Shown here in pieces: positions 1 through 11,858 of a stretch of 64,000 nucleotides of DNA (its first letter is position 1; every line of letters begins with the position of its first letter). The notes beneath the pieces are model-generated. The model made no database searches. It saw only the letters and a program-made list of their open reading frames with translations, and had not been told where the DNA came from. Origin of the DNA: Ricinus communis. Taxonomy: Eukaryota > Streptophyta > Magnoliopsida > Malpighiales > Euphorbiaceae. The translations under genes were made by a program, and so were the position numbers. The DNA lies in the NCBI RefSeq assembly GCF_019578655.1, contig NC_063259.1:3708001-3772000 (forward strand). Direction: 5' to 3'.

Positions 1-3000
1 TGTTTGCTCATATTACAAAATGTACTCCTATTACAGGATTGTTTTTTGAGACTCATAAATGTACCCCTCTTATGGGGTTGTTTTCTTAGACTTAGAAATA
101 TACCCTTCTTACGGGGTTGCTTTCTCATATTCATGAATATACCCCTTTTACGGGGTTGCTTTCTTATACTCACAAATATACCCCTCACACGGGGTTGTTT
201 TCTCATATTTATAAATATATCCTTTTTACGATATTGTTGTCTAAAGCTCACAAATATACCCCTCTTACGTGGTTGTTTTCTAATATTTATAAATATACCA
301 ATCTTACAAGGTTGTTTTCTCATATTAAAAAATGTGCCCCTTCATCTGGTTTCTTTTTTCATACTCACAAATATACCCATGTTACGGGGTTATTTTCTAA
401 TATTTTCGAATAAAATCCTCTTACGAGATTGTTATCTCAAACTCATAAATATAACTCTTTTAGAGGTTGCTTTCTCATATTCATAAATATACCCCATTTA
501 CGGGGTTGCTTTTTCATATTCATAAATATGACCTTTTTACGCGATTGCTTTCTCATACTCACAAATATACCCCTCGTACATAGTTGTTTCCTCAAAGTCC
601 TAAATATATCCTTTTACAGGGTTATTTTGTCATACTTACAAATATTTTCCTCTAACGGGGTTATTTTCTAATTTTTACAAATATACCTCTCTTATGGTGT
701 TATTTTCTCATATTAAAAGATATACCCCTTTTACGGGGTTATTTTCTCATACTCACAAATATACCCCTCTTACGGGGTTGTTTTCTCATACTAATTAACA
801 TACCACTTTTACGAGGTTATTTTATCATACTCACAAACATACCCCTGTTATGGGGTTGTTTTCTCACACTCATAAATATACTACTTTTACGAGGTTATTT
901 TCTCATACTCACAAATATACCCCTCTTACGGGGTTGTTTTATCATATTATACCATTTTTACGGGGTTGTCTTCTCACATTCACAAATATACCCCTTTTTC
1001 GGTATTGTTTTATAATAATTATTAATATACCCCTTTTATGAGGTTGTTTTCTCATATTAATAAATATACCCCTTTTATCGGGTTGTTTTCTTAATCACAA
1101 ATATACCCCTCTTACGGGGTTATTTTCTCATATTCATAAATATAACCCTTTTACAGGGTTGTTTTCTCATACTCACAAATATACCCCTCTTCCTTGGTTT
1201 TTTTTTTATATTTACAAATATACCCTTTTTACTAGCTTGTTTTCTCATATTAAAAAATATACCCCTTTTACAAGGTTGTTTTCTCATACTCACAAATATA
1301 CCCTCGTACAGGGTTATTTTCTCACAGTTATAAATATACCATTTTTACGGGGTATTTTGTCATACATACAAATATACCCCTGTTACGGGGTTGTTTTCTA
1401 ATATTTACGAATACGCCTCTATTACGGGATCGTTTTCTCATATTAAAAGCTATACTCTTTTTATGGAGTTATTTTCTCACACTCATAAATATACCACTTT
1501 TTTACAGGGTTTTTTTTTTCTCATACTCATTAATATACCACTTATACTAGGTTAATTTCTCATACTCATAAACATACCCTTGTTACGGGGTTGTTTTCTC
1601 ACACTCACAAATATACCCCTCTTCCTCGGTTGTTTTCTAATATTTATAAATATACCCCTCTCACTAGGTTGTTTTCTCATATTAAAAATATACCTCTTTT
1701 ATGGGGTCGTTTTCTCATACTGACTAATATACTCCTCATACGAGATTGTTTTCTTATAATCATAAATATAACTTTTTTACAGGGTTATTTTGTCATACTC
1801 ACAAATATACCCTATTACGGGGTTGTTTTCTAATATTTACAAATATACATCTCTTTCAAGGTTGTTTTCTCATATTAAAACATATACCCCCTTTTACGGG
1901 GTTGTTTTCTCATACTCACAAATATAACCCTCTTACGGGTTATTTTCTCATACTAATAAAAATACCCCTTTTACGAGGTTGTTTTCTGATACTCACAAAT
2001 ATACCTCTGTTATGGAGTTATTTTCTAATATTTGCAAATCTACCCTTCTTACAAGATTGTTTTCTCATATTAAAAAATGTATTCCTTTTACAGGATTATT
2101 TTCTCAGACTCATAAATGTACACCTCTTACGGGGTTATTTTCTCAGACTCAGGAATATACCCCTCTTATGAGGTTGCTTTCTCATATTCATACATATACC
2201 CCCTCTACGTTGTTGCTTTTTTGTACTCACAAATATACCCCTCATACGGGGTTGTTTTCTCATATGCATAAATATACCCTTTTTACGAGGTTGTTATCTC
2301 ACACTCATAAATATATCCCTCTTACGTGGTTATTTTCTACTATTTAGAAATGTACATTTCTTACGGGGTTGTTTTCTCATATTAAAAAATACACCTTTTC
2401 ACGGAATTATTTTCTCATACTAACAAATATACCCCTCTTATTGTGATGTTTTCTCACACTTATAAATATACTACTTTTACAAACTTGTTTACTCATAGTC
2501 ACAAATATATACCTATTATGGGATTATTTTCCAATTTTTACAAACACACCCCTCTCACGGGGTAGTTTTCTCATATTCATAAATATACCCTGTTTTACCA
2601 TGTTGTTTTCTCTCACTGATAAATTTACCCCTCCTCCGTGATTCTTTTTGTAATATTTATAAATATATCTCTTTTATGGGGTTGTTTTCTATTATTTATA
2701 AATATACCCCTCTTACGGGGTTATTTTCTCATATTAAAAAATATACCACTTTTACGAGGTTGTTTTCTCATACTAAAAAATATACTCCTCTTACGGGGTT
2801 GTTTTCTCATATTTATTAATCAACCTCTTTTATGGGGTTGCTTTCTTATAATCACAAATATACCTCTCATACGACATTGTTTTCTCATATTCATTAATAT
2901 ACACCTTTTACGAGGTTGATTTCTCATATTCATAATTATATCATTTTTATGAGATTGATTTCTCATAGTTATAAATATACCCCTATTACGGGGTTGTTTT

Positions 3001-6000
3001 TAGATATTAAAAAAATATCCCTCTTGTGGCATTGTTTTGTTATATTAAATAATGTACACCAATTATGGGGTTGTTTTCATAGACTCAGAAATATACCCCT
3101 CTCATGGGGTTGCTTTCTCATATTTATAAACATACTTCCTCTGCGGGGTTGCTTTCTCATATTTATAAATATATCCTTTTACATGGTTATTTTCTTATAT
3201 TCATAAATAAACCCTTTATACGATGTTGTTTTCTCATACTCACAAATATACCCCACTTACAGGGTTATTTTCTAATATTTACAAATATACCTCTCTCACG
3301 TGATTGATTTCTCATATTAAATAATACACGCCTTTTACAGGGTTATTTTCTCAAAAACATAAATATACCACTCTCAGAGTGATGTTTTCTTATACTAATA
3401 AATATACCACTTTTACGAGGTTGTTTTCTCACAGTCACAAATATACTCCTTTTACGGGGTTGTTTTCTCGTATTAAAAATTATACCCCTTTTACAGGATT
3501 GTTTTCTCATACTCAGAAATATACTCCTCTTACGAGGAAATTTTCTCATGATAACAAATATACCCCTTTTACAGGGTTGCTTTCTCATAATAATAAATAT
3601 ACCCCTGTTATGGCGTTGATTTCTCAAATTCATAAATATATCCAAGTCCAGGGGACAAATCAATAGGAAATGCTATTTGCTTTGTAAGAATAAGAATTCA
3701 CTTCTATGGTTGATACTAGAGAAAAATATAATATTAAGCTAACTCTTTTTACGGGGTTGTTTTCTCAAACTTCCAAATATACCTCGCTTACGGGGTTATT
3801 TTCTAATATTTATAAATAATACCCCTTTTGTAGGGTTGTTTTCTCATACTCACAAATATACCCCTCTTAAGGGTTGTTTTCTCAAACTCATAAATATACT
3901 CTTTTTATGAGATTGCTTTCTCATACTCACAAATATGCCCCTGTTACATGGTTGTCTTCTAATATTTATAAATATACCCCTTTTAAGGGATTGTTTTCTC
4001 ATATTAAAAAATGTACCCCTTTTGTAAGATTATTTTCTCAAACTTAGCAATATACTCCTTCTACGGGGTTGCTTTCTCATATTCATAAATATACACTCTT
4101 TACAAGGTTGCTTTCTCACACTCATAAATGTACGCCTCGTATGGGGTTGTTTTCTCATATGCATAAATATACCCATTTTACGAGGCTGTTTTCTTATACT
4201 CACAAATATACCTCACGTGGTTTTTTTCTAATATTTACAAATATACCTCTCTTATGGGGTTATTTTCTCATATTAAAAAATACGCATTCCTTTACAGGGT
4301 TGTTTTCTCATATTAAAAGATATACTCATTTTACGGGGTTGTCTTCTCATATTCACAAATATACCCCTCTTAAGGGGGGTTTTCTTTTCATACTCATAAA
4401 TATACCCCTTTTATGCGGTTGTTTTCTCATACTCACAAATATACCCATGTTACGGGCTTATATTCTAATGATTTCGAGTCTACCACTCCTACAGAATTAT
4501 TTTCTCGTATTAAATAATGTATCGTTTTTATAGGATTGTTTTCTCAGACTCATAAATGTACCCCTCTATGGGTTTGCTTTCTCAGACTCAAAAACATACC
4601 CCTCTTACGGGGTTGCTTTCTCATCATAAATATACTCCCTCTATGGGTTGCTTTCTCATACTCACAAATATACCCCTCTTAAGGGATTGTTTTCTCATAT
4701 TCATTAATATACGCATTTTGCATGGTTGATTTTTAATATTTACAAATATACCTTGTTTTCTCATATTAAAAAATACACCCCTTTTATGAGGTTGTTTTTC
4801 CATAGTCACAACTATACACATGTTACAGGATTGTTCTCTAAAATTTACAAATATACTCCTTTTACAGGGTTGTTTTCTCATATTAAAAAATATATCTCCT
4901 TGACGGGGTTGTTTTCTCATACTCAGAAATATACTCCTCTAATGGGGGTATTTTCTCAAAATAAAAAATATACCCCTTTTACGACGTTGCTTTCTCAAAA
5001 TAACAAATATAGCCCTCATACGGGATTGTTTTGTCATATTCTTAAATATATCCTTTTTACGGTGTTGTTTTTCTCATACTCACAAATATACCCCTCTTAC
5101 GGAGTTGTTTTCTCATATTAAAAAATATACCCCTTTTACGGGATTATTTTCTCATACTCACAAATGTATCCCTTTTACGGGGTTATTTTCTCATACTCAT
5201 AAATATACCCCTTTTACGAGGTTTTTTTTTTCATATTCACAAATATGCCCCTGTTACGGGGTTTTCTTCTAACATTTACAAATATACCCCTCTTACGAGA
5301 TTATTTTCTCATATTAAAAGATGTACCCCTTTTACGGGGTTGTTTTGTAAGACTAAGAAATATACCCCTCTTACGTTCTACAAGGTTGCTTTCTCATACT
5401 CATAATTATACCTCTCGCACAGGGTTGTTTTCTCATATTCATAAATATACCCATTTTACGAGGTTATTTTCTCATACTCATAAATATACCCCTCTTAAGG
5501 GGTTATTTTTTAATATTTACAAATATAGCCCTTTTACGGGGTTGTTTTCTAATATTTACAAATATACCTTTCTTACGGGGTTGTTTTCTCATGTTAAAAA
5601 ATACACCCCTTTTACGGGGTTGTTTTCTCATATTAAAAAATATATCCTTTTTTACGGGGTTGTTTTCTCATACTCACAAATATCCCCTTTTATGGGGTTG
5701 TTTTCTCATACTCATAAATATAACCCTTTTATGAGATTGTTTTCTCATACTCACAAAGATACCCCTTCTACAAATCTATTATAGGATTGTTTTCTCATAT
5801 TAAAAAATGTACCCCTTTTACATGACTTTTTTCTCAACTCATAAATGTACCTCTCTTACGGGGTTGCTTTCTCATATTCATAAATATATCCTCTCTACGG
5901 GGTTTCTTTCTCATATTCAAATCTATACTCATCTTACAGGGTTATTTTCTCATATTCATTAATTTACCCCTCTTATGGAGTTGTTTTCTCATATTAATAA

Positions 6001-7580
6001 ATATACTCCTTTTACGGGGTTGTTTTGTCGTACTCACAAATATACCCCACTTATCGGGTTGTTTTCTCATATTCATAAATATACCCGTTTTACAGGGGTT
6101 GTTTTCTCACATTCACAAATACACCCCTCTTCCTGGGTTGTTTTCCCATGTTCATAAATATACGCTTTTTATAGGGTCATTTTCTCATACTCACAAATAT
6201 ACTCCTCTTATGGGGTTATTATCTCATATTCATAAATATACCCTTTTCACGGAATTGTTTTCTCATACTCACAAATATACCCCTCTTACGGGGTTATTTT
6301 ATAATAACTATTAATATACCCCTTTTATCGAGTAGTTTTCTCATACTAATAAATATACCCCTTTTACGGGGTTGTCTTCTTATATTTACAAATGTACCAT
6401 CTTACGGGATTGATTTCTCATTCATAAATATAAAATGTTTAAGAAGTTGTTTTCTCATACTCATAAATATACCCCTTTTTACGGGGTTGTTTTTCATACT
6501 CACAGATATACCCCTTTCTACAAGGGTTGTTTTCTCATACTCACAGATATACCCCTTTCTACAAGGGTTGTTTTCTCATACTCACAAATATACCTCTCTT
6601 ACGGGATTGATTTCTCATATTTATAAACATACCACTTTTACTGATTTCTTTACTAACACTCTCCAATATACCCCACTTACGTGGTTGTTTTCTTATATTG
6701 AAAAATATATCCCTTTTACGGGGTTGTTTTCTTATACTCACAAATACACCCCTCTTACGTTGTCATTTTCTAATATTTACAAATATAGCCCATTTACGGA
6801 GTTGTTTTCTCAAATTAAAAACTATACCCTTTTACGAGGTTGTTATCTCATACTCATAAATATACCCCTCTTACGGGGTTATTTTCTCGTACTAATAAAT
6901 ATACCCTTTTATGAGGTTGTTTTCTCAAACTCACAAATATGTCCCTATTGTGGGGTTGTTTTCTAATACTTACAAATATACTTTGCTTGCGGGATTATTT
7001 TCTCAAACTAAAAAATGTACCCCTTATACGGGGTTGTTTTCTAAGACTCAGAAATATACCCCCCTTACGGGGTTGCTTCTCATAATCATAAATATACTCC
7101 CTCTACTGTGTTGCTTTCTCACACTCATAAATATACCGCTCTTATGGAATTGCTTTCTCATATTCATAAATATACCACCTATATAGGGTTGCTTCTCATA
7201 CTTATAAATATACCCCTTTTATTCTGATATTTTCTCATACTCATAAATATACCAGTTTTACATAGTTGTTTTCTCATAGTCACAAATATACACCTGTTAC
7301 GGGATTTTTTTTCAATATTTATAAATATACCCCTCTCACGGGGTAGTTTTCTCATATTTCATAAATAAATCCCCTTTTACGATGTTGTTTTCATACACTG
7401 ACAAATATATCCCTCTTCCGAGGTTGTTTCATAATATTTATAAATATATCCCTTTTACGGGGTTGTTTTCTAATATTAAAAGATATGCCCCTTTTATTGG
7501 GTTGTTTTCTCATACTCACAAATATACCCCTCTTACAGGTTGTTTTGTCATACTCACAAATATACCCCTCTTACAAAGTT
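1..7580. repeat. 39-bp minisatellite array, block A
   Basis: A tandem array with a 39-bp unit. The typical monomer has a T-rich spacer (TTTTCTCATACTCAC), a conserved core AAATATACCCC, a short TCTTAC or TTTTAC loop, and GGGGTTG. Monomers fall into subtypes by the spacer: CATACTCAC, CATATTCAT, AATATTTAC and CATATTAAA. Divergence between neighbours is moderate, so the array is not freshly amplified overall, although one adjacent pair near 6501-6580 is almost identical. The unit length is divisible by three, so several frames stay open and show 13-residue periodicity on both strands. I see no start context, domain or composition suggesting real coding. The array continues past the left edge. Confidence 0.95.
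3643..3740. other. Unassigned ~98-bp insert in the minisatellite
   Basis: The 39-bp periodicity stops after ATAAATATATCC and resumes at CTCTTTTTACGGGG in the middle of a monomer. The intervening sequence has no resemblance to the monomer. I see no terminal repeats or clear target duplication and cannot assign a source. Confidence 0.6.
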
Positions 7581-7735
7581 ATAGGAACTTCAAAGTTAAA
7601 CGTGCTTGGTTCAGAGAAATTCAAAGATGGGGGACCTCCTGGGAAGTTCTCGAACCAACCAAAGCTAGAAAACCGTGAGGCCAGTGGGGGCCAAAGCGGA
7701 CAGTATCTCATGTGATCTAGTTCTGGGTCGTTACA
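7581..7735 (+). mobile_element. Cassandra-type LTR fragment with 5S rRNA-like sequence
   Basis: An insert inside the minisatellite. Positions about 7584-7651 resemble the 3' two thirds of plant 5S rRNA, including a box A-like stretch (AGTTAAACGTGCTTGG) and a box C-like stretch (GGGGGACCTCCTGGGAAG). Downstream is GGCCAAAGCGGACAGTAT, a motif I associate with Cassandra-type terminal-repeat retrotransposons in miniature, and the insert ends in GTTACA, as expected for an LTR 3' end. Cassandra elements are known to carry 5S sequence in their LTRs. The 5' part of the LTR is missing, so this is a truncated remnant. A 5S-derived SINE is the alternative, but the LTR-like 3' end argues against it. Confidence 0.72.
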
Positions 7736-9610
7736 GTTGTTTTATCATATTCATAAACATACCGCTTTTACGGGGTCACTTTCTCATACTCACGAATAAG
7801 GTTATTTTCTCATGTTCATAACACTATCCCCTCTACGAGGTTGGTTTCTCATACTCACAAATATACCCCTCTTACTGGATTGTTTTCTAATAGTTATAAA
7901 TATACCCTCCTTACGGGGTTGTTTTCTCATATTAACAATTATACCCCTTTTATGGGATTGTTTTCTCAAACTCAAAAATACATCGGTCTTATAGGGTTGT
8001 TTTCTCATATTAATAAATACACCCTTTTTATTGGGTTCCTTTCTCATATTGATAAATATACCCCTCGTACGTGGTTGTTTTCTCATATTAAAAAATATAC
8101 CCTTTTACAAGGTTGCTTTCTCATACTTACAAATATAGCCCTCTTACGGGGTTGTTTTCTAAAATTTACAAACAAACCCCTCTTATGGAGTTGTTTTCTT
8201 ATATTAAGAAATATACCCCTTTTACAGGGTGACACTCTCATAGTCACAAATATACCCCTCGTACGGGGTTATTTTCTCTTATACATAAATATACCCCGTT
8301 ATTTTCTTATACTAAAAAATATACTTCTCTTACGGAGTTGTTTTCATATACTCATAAATATATCCTTTTTACGAGGTTATTTTCTCACTCACAAATATGT
8401 CCCTCTTATGGAGTTGTTCTTCCATATTCTCAAATATACCTCTCTTACAGGATTATTTTTTCATATTAAAAAATATACCCCTTTTACAGGGATGTTTTCT
8501 CATACTCATAAATATATCCCTCATACGGGATTTCTTTCTCATATTCATTAATATACCCTATTTACGGGGTTGCTTTCTCATACTCACAAATATACCTCTC
8601 GTACGTGGTTGTTTTCTCATATTCATAAATATACCATTTTTACGAGGTTGCTGTCTCATACTCACAAATAACCCCTTTTATGTGGTTATTTTCTAATATT
8701 AACAAATATATCTCTCTTAACGGGATTGTTTTCTCATATTAAAAAACACACCACTTTTACGGGATTGTTTTCTCATACTCACAAATATACCTCTTTTACA
8801 GTGATGTTTTCTCAAACTCATAAACATACCACTTTTACGAGATTTTTTTCTCATAGTCATAAATATACACCTGTTACGGGGTTATTTTCCAATATTTACA
8901 AATATACACCCCTCTCACGAGGTAGTTTTCTCATGTTTATAAATATATCCATTTTACGATGTTGTTTTCTCACACTGACAAATATACCCCTCTTTGGAGG
9001 TTGTTTTCTAATATTTATAAATATATCCTTTATATGGGGTTGTTTTCTAATAATAAAAGCTACACCCCTTTTATGAGGTTGTTTTCTCATACTCACAAAT
9101 TTACCCCTCTTACGGGGTTGTTTTCTCATATTAAAAAAAAACCCCTTTTACGGGTTTGCTTTTGCTTTCTCATAATCACAAATATACCCCTTGTACGGGG
9201 TTCTTTTTCCATATTCATTAATATACGCCTTTTGCGAGTTTGCTTTCTCATAATCACAAATATACCCCTCGTACGTTGTTTTCTCATATTTATAAATACC
9301 GATTTTACAGGGTATTTTTTCATACTCACAAATATATGGAGTTATTTTCTAATATTTACTAATATACCCCTCTTATGGAGTTATTTTCTCATATTAATAT
9401 ATATATATCCCTTGCACGGGCTTGTTTTCTCATACTCGCAAATATACCCCTCTCACGGGGTTGTTTTCCAGTATTTACAAATATATCCCTCTTACGGGGA
9501 TGTTTTCTTATATGAAAAGATATACCTTTTTTACGGGGTTGTTTTGTCATACTCATAAATATACCCCTCTTACGGGGTTGTTTTCTCATACTCACAAATA
9601 TACTCCTCTT
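7736..9610. repeat. 39-bp minisatellite array, block B
   Basis: The same 39-bp family as block A. The first ~350 bp resembles, monomer by monomer, the segments starting near 47125 and 53370, so kilobase-scale pieces of the array have been duplicated. Confidence 0.94.
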
Positions 9611-11611
9611 TGTTGGATAAACACATGTGGCACAACCGAAGCTCTAAACATTTCACATCTCATGGAAATTAAGGTTACAACCTATAATTGAGGATTTAAG
9701 TTGAGAAAAGAAAATAACTTTTATTTTATGAACGTGAAGAATACAAAGAAAAGGATTACCACCTTTGAAGAGCACAATTCGATTCTTGATTATTAATGAT
9801 GTTTCTGTTAGAGAATCAAATAGAGATTCGCAATTGCAAATCCTCTAGATTATCTCAAACAACTAACCTCAAGCAAAGCTATTCAATCCTTAAAGATGAA
9901 AAACTCATTTTCCACTCTTAAGTTTCCTACTATGATAACCTTGTTATGATAGTAAGTATATCGATTATCTCTATTCTTCTTTTTGATAATAGGAGTAAGA
10001 AACTCTCTTATATAATGTTAAGGATTCATGATCCTTAACAGAGTTGTACAAATACATGTCATCACAAAACTCTTTTGTGATGACATGTGTCAAGTAGTAT
10101 TGACACATGTCATCATAAAACTCTTTTGTAATGACACGTGTCAAGCTGCTTTCTTAACACATGTCATCATAAAACCCTTTTAGTGACGACATGTTTCAAG
10201 CTGCTTTCCTAACATATGTCATCATAAAACCATTTTGTGATGACACATATCCAGCTTTCTTTACACATGTCATCGTAAACCCTTTTATGATGACACGTGT
10301 CAAGCTACTTTCATGACACGTGTCATCATAAAATCCTTTTGTGATGACACGTGTCAAGCTGCTGTACAAATACATGTCATCAAAAACTCTTTTGTGATGA
10401 CATGTGTCAAGCTCCTTCAATATATAACGCTTATATATTATACATTATCATTAGTTAGATATTTGCGGACTTTAACTTCAAAAGATGCTAATGTTCCCCG
10501 AGGTACAAGTCAAGTCCATCGCCATGCTTGAGTTGATCTTAACATATGTGACTTTCTAGGTTCATTATTAATTGGCAATGGGACTTTAATATTGAACTCT
10601 TTAATATTAATTAAACACTTTAAACAACTAAGAGAACAATCAAATAATTGTCTCTCAATCGTTCCCATAAATTATAAGTGATGTCTAGCAATATATTATA
10701 ATTACCCAATTAATAATAAAGGCATTGATCATCCATGAACCCTTTATTTATGATTACCATGTAATTAAATCCTTGTATTGAACAATATTCCAATCAAGTG
10801 AGGATTATGGAATAATCAAATCCACTAACTTGATTCTATGACCAAATCTAGGATACATCTCGACTAAATATTATTAATGCGAAAACCTTTTTTCCATTAA
10901 TTATAATCACCTCGGCCAAGGATTTCTTAGTCAAGATATTATCAAATTGCATAGGATATTCTCCTTGTTTAATCAAGGCAATGGATTCCTATTGATGAAC
11001 ACCTGCCTCCATGCAAATGCAACTAGAGCCTCTATCTGCAAGTACCCATTCTAAGTATGAACAGATATCTAAAGCATAAGCAAATTTTAATTATATATTC
11101 ATGAGACAACTCTGTCACCTCAGGTCTAAGGATTAGCTACACCATCATAACTTAATAATGAATCAGTGACTTAAGTAAATAATCCATATGATTCATTATT
11201 TCTTCAAGTCATGTTCAGCCCACTCATCTCACAAGTGACCCATAATGATTAACCTAGTAACTCATACTAAATTGCATGAGACTCACCATCCTATATATAT
11301 TAGTATCTCATACTAATCATAGGGTTAAATGCATTATGTTGGTCTTTCGGATTAAAGATGTCCAATATTTAATCCTACGACCAAGAACTATTTTATAATA
11401 TTTATTCTAAAGATCATTAGTCACTCATATTATAAATTCTTGAGAATGGAGTCTTTAATAAATATTATTAGACTCATTCAATAATTATATTACTATAAAA
11501 ATGAATGATAGACAACTGTAATTAATAAAAAAATATTCATTATATAATAATATCACAATACATGAACCAAAAAGCAAAAGTCCAATTGGCTTTTAGGACA
11601 TACATCTAATA
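9611..11611. mobile_element. Solo LTR, ~2.0 kb, with CTCTT target duplication
   Basis: A 2,001-bp sequence starts TGTTGGATAA and ends ACATCTAATA. It is flanked by identical 5-bp sequences, CTCTT at 9606-9610 and CTCTT at 11612-11616, and the minisatellite resumes directly after. This is the signature of a solo LTR. The 3' terminus is probably a mutated CTAACA. There is no internal coding region. The TGTTGG start suggests Ty1/copia, but this is an inference from the ends only. It carries a tandem inverted-repeat block at 10053-10412. The rest of its length is AT-rich without recognisable genes. Confidence 0.8.
10053..10412. repeat. Seven tandem ~54-bp units, each an inverted repeat with E-box/G-box cores
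   Basis: About seven units at ~50-55 bp spacing. Each has a left arm like ACACATGTCATCA, a short AAAACTCTTTT-type loop and a right arm like TGATGACACGTGTC, so each can fold as a hairpin. Several right arms contain the palindrome CACGTG (for example near 10134, 10293, 10316 and 10346), a plant G-box/ABRE-type core. The block lies inside the 9611-11611 solo LTR, where enhancer repeats are plausible. Regulatory function is inferred, not shown. Confidence 0.82.
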
Positions 11612-11858
11612 CTCTTCTGGGGTTGTTTTCTAATATTTACAAATATAACCCTTTCACGGGATGTTTTCTAATATTAAAAGAAATACCCCTCTTATGAGGT
11701 TGTTTTCTTATACTCATAAATATACCAGTCTTATGGGGTTATTGTCTAATATTTACAAATATATCCCTCTTATGGGGTTGTTTTATCATATTAAAAAAAT
11801 ACCCCTTTTATGGTGTTGTTTTCTCATACTAAAAAATATACTCATCCTATGGGGTTAT
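11612..11858. repeat. 39-bp minisatellite array, block C
   Basis: About six monomers of the 39-bp family between two solo LTR insertions. It begins with the CTCTT target duplication and ends with GTTAT, the target site of the next element. Confidence 0.92.

Noticed and set aside
7584..7651. A 5S rRNA gene
   Set aside because: Only the 3' part is present with several mismatches, no proper 5' part or terminator context, and an LTR-like tail. It fits a Cassandra-type remnant.
7841..8551. Long open frames with 13-residue repeats, for example 236, 240 and 212 codons in the array, and basic repeats on the opposite strand
   Set aside because: They follow directly from a 39-bp unit without stops in some frames. 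They occur on both strands, start at arbitrary ATGs and end at random monomer mutations.
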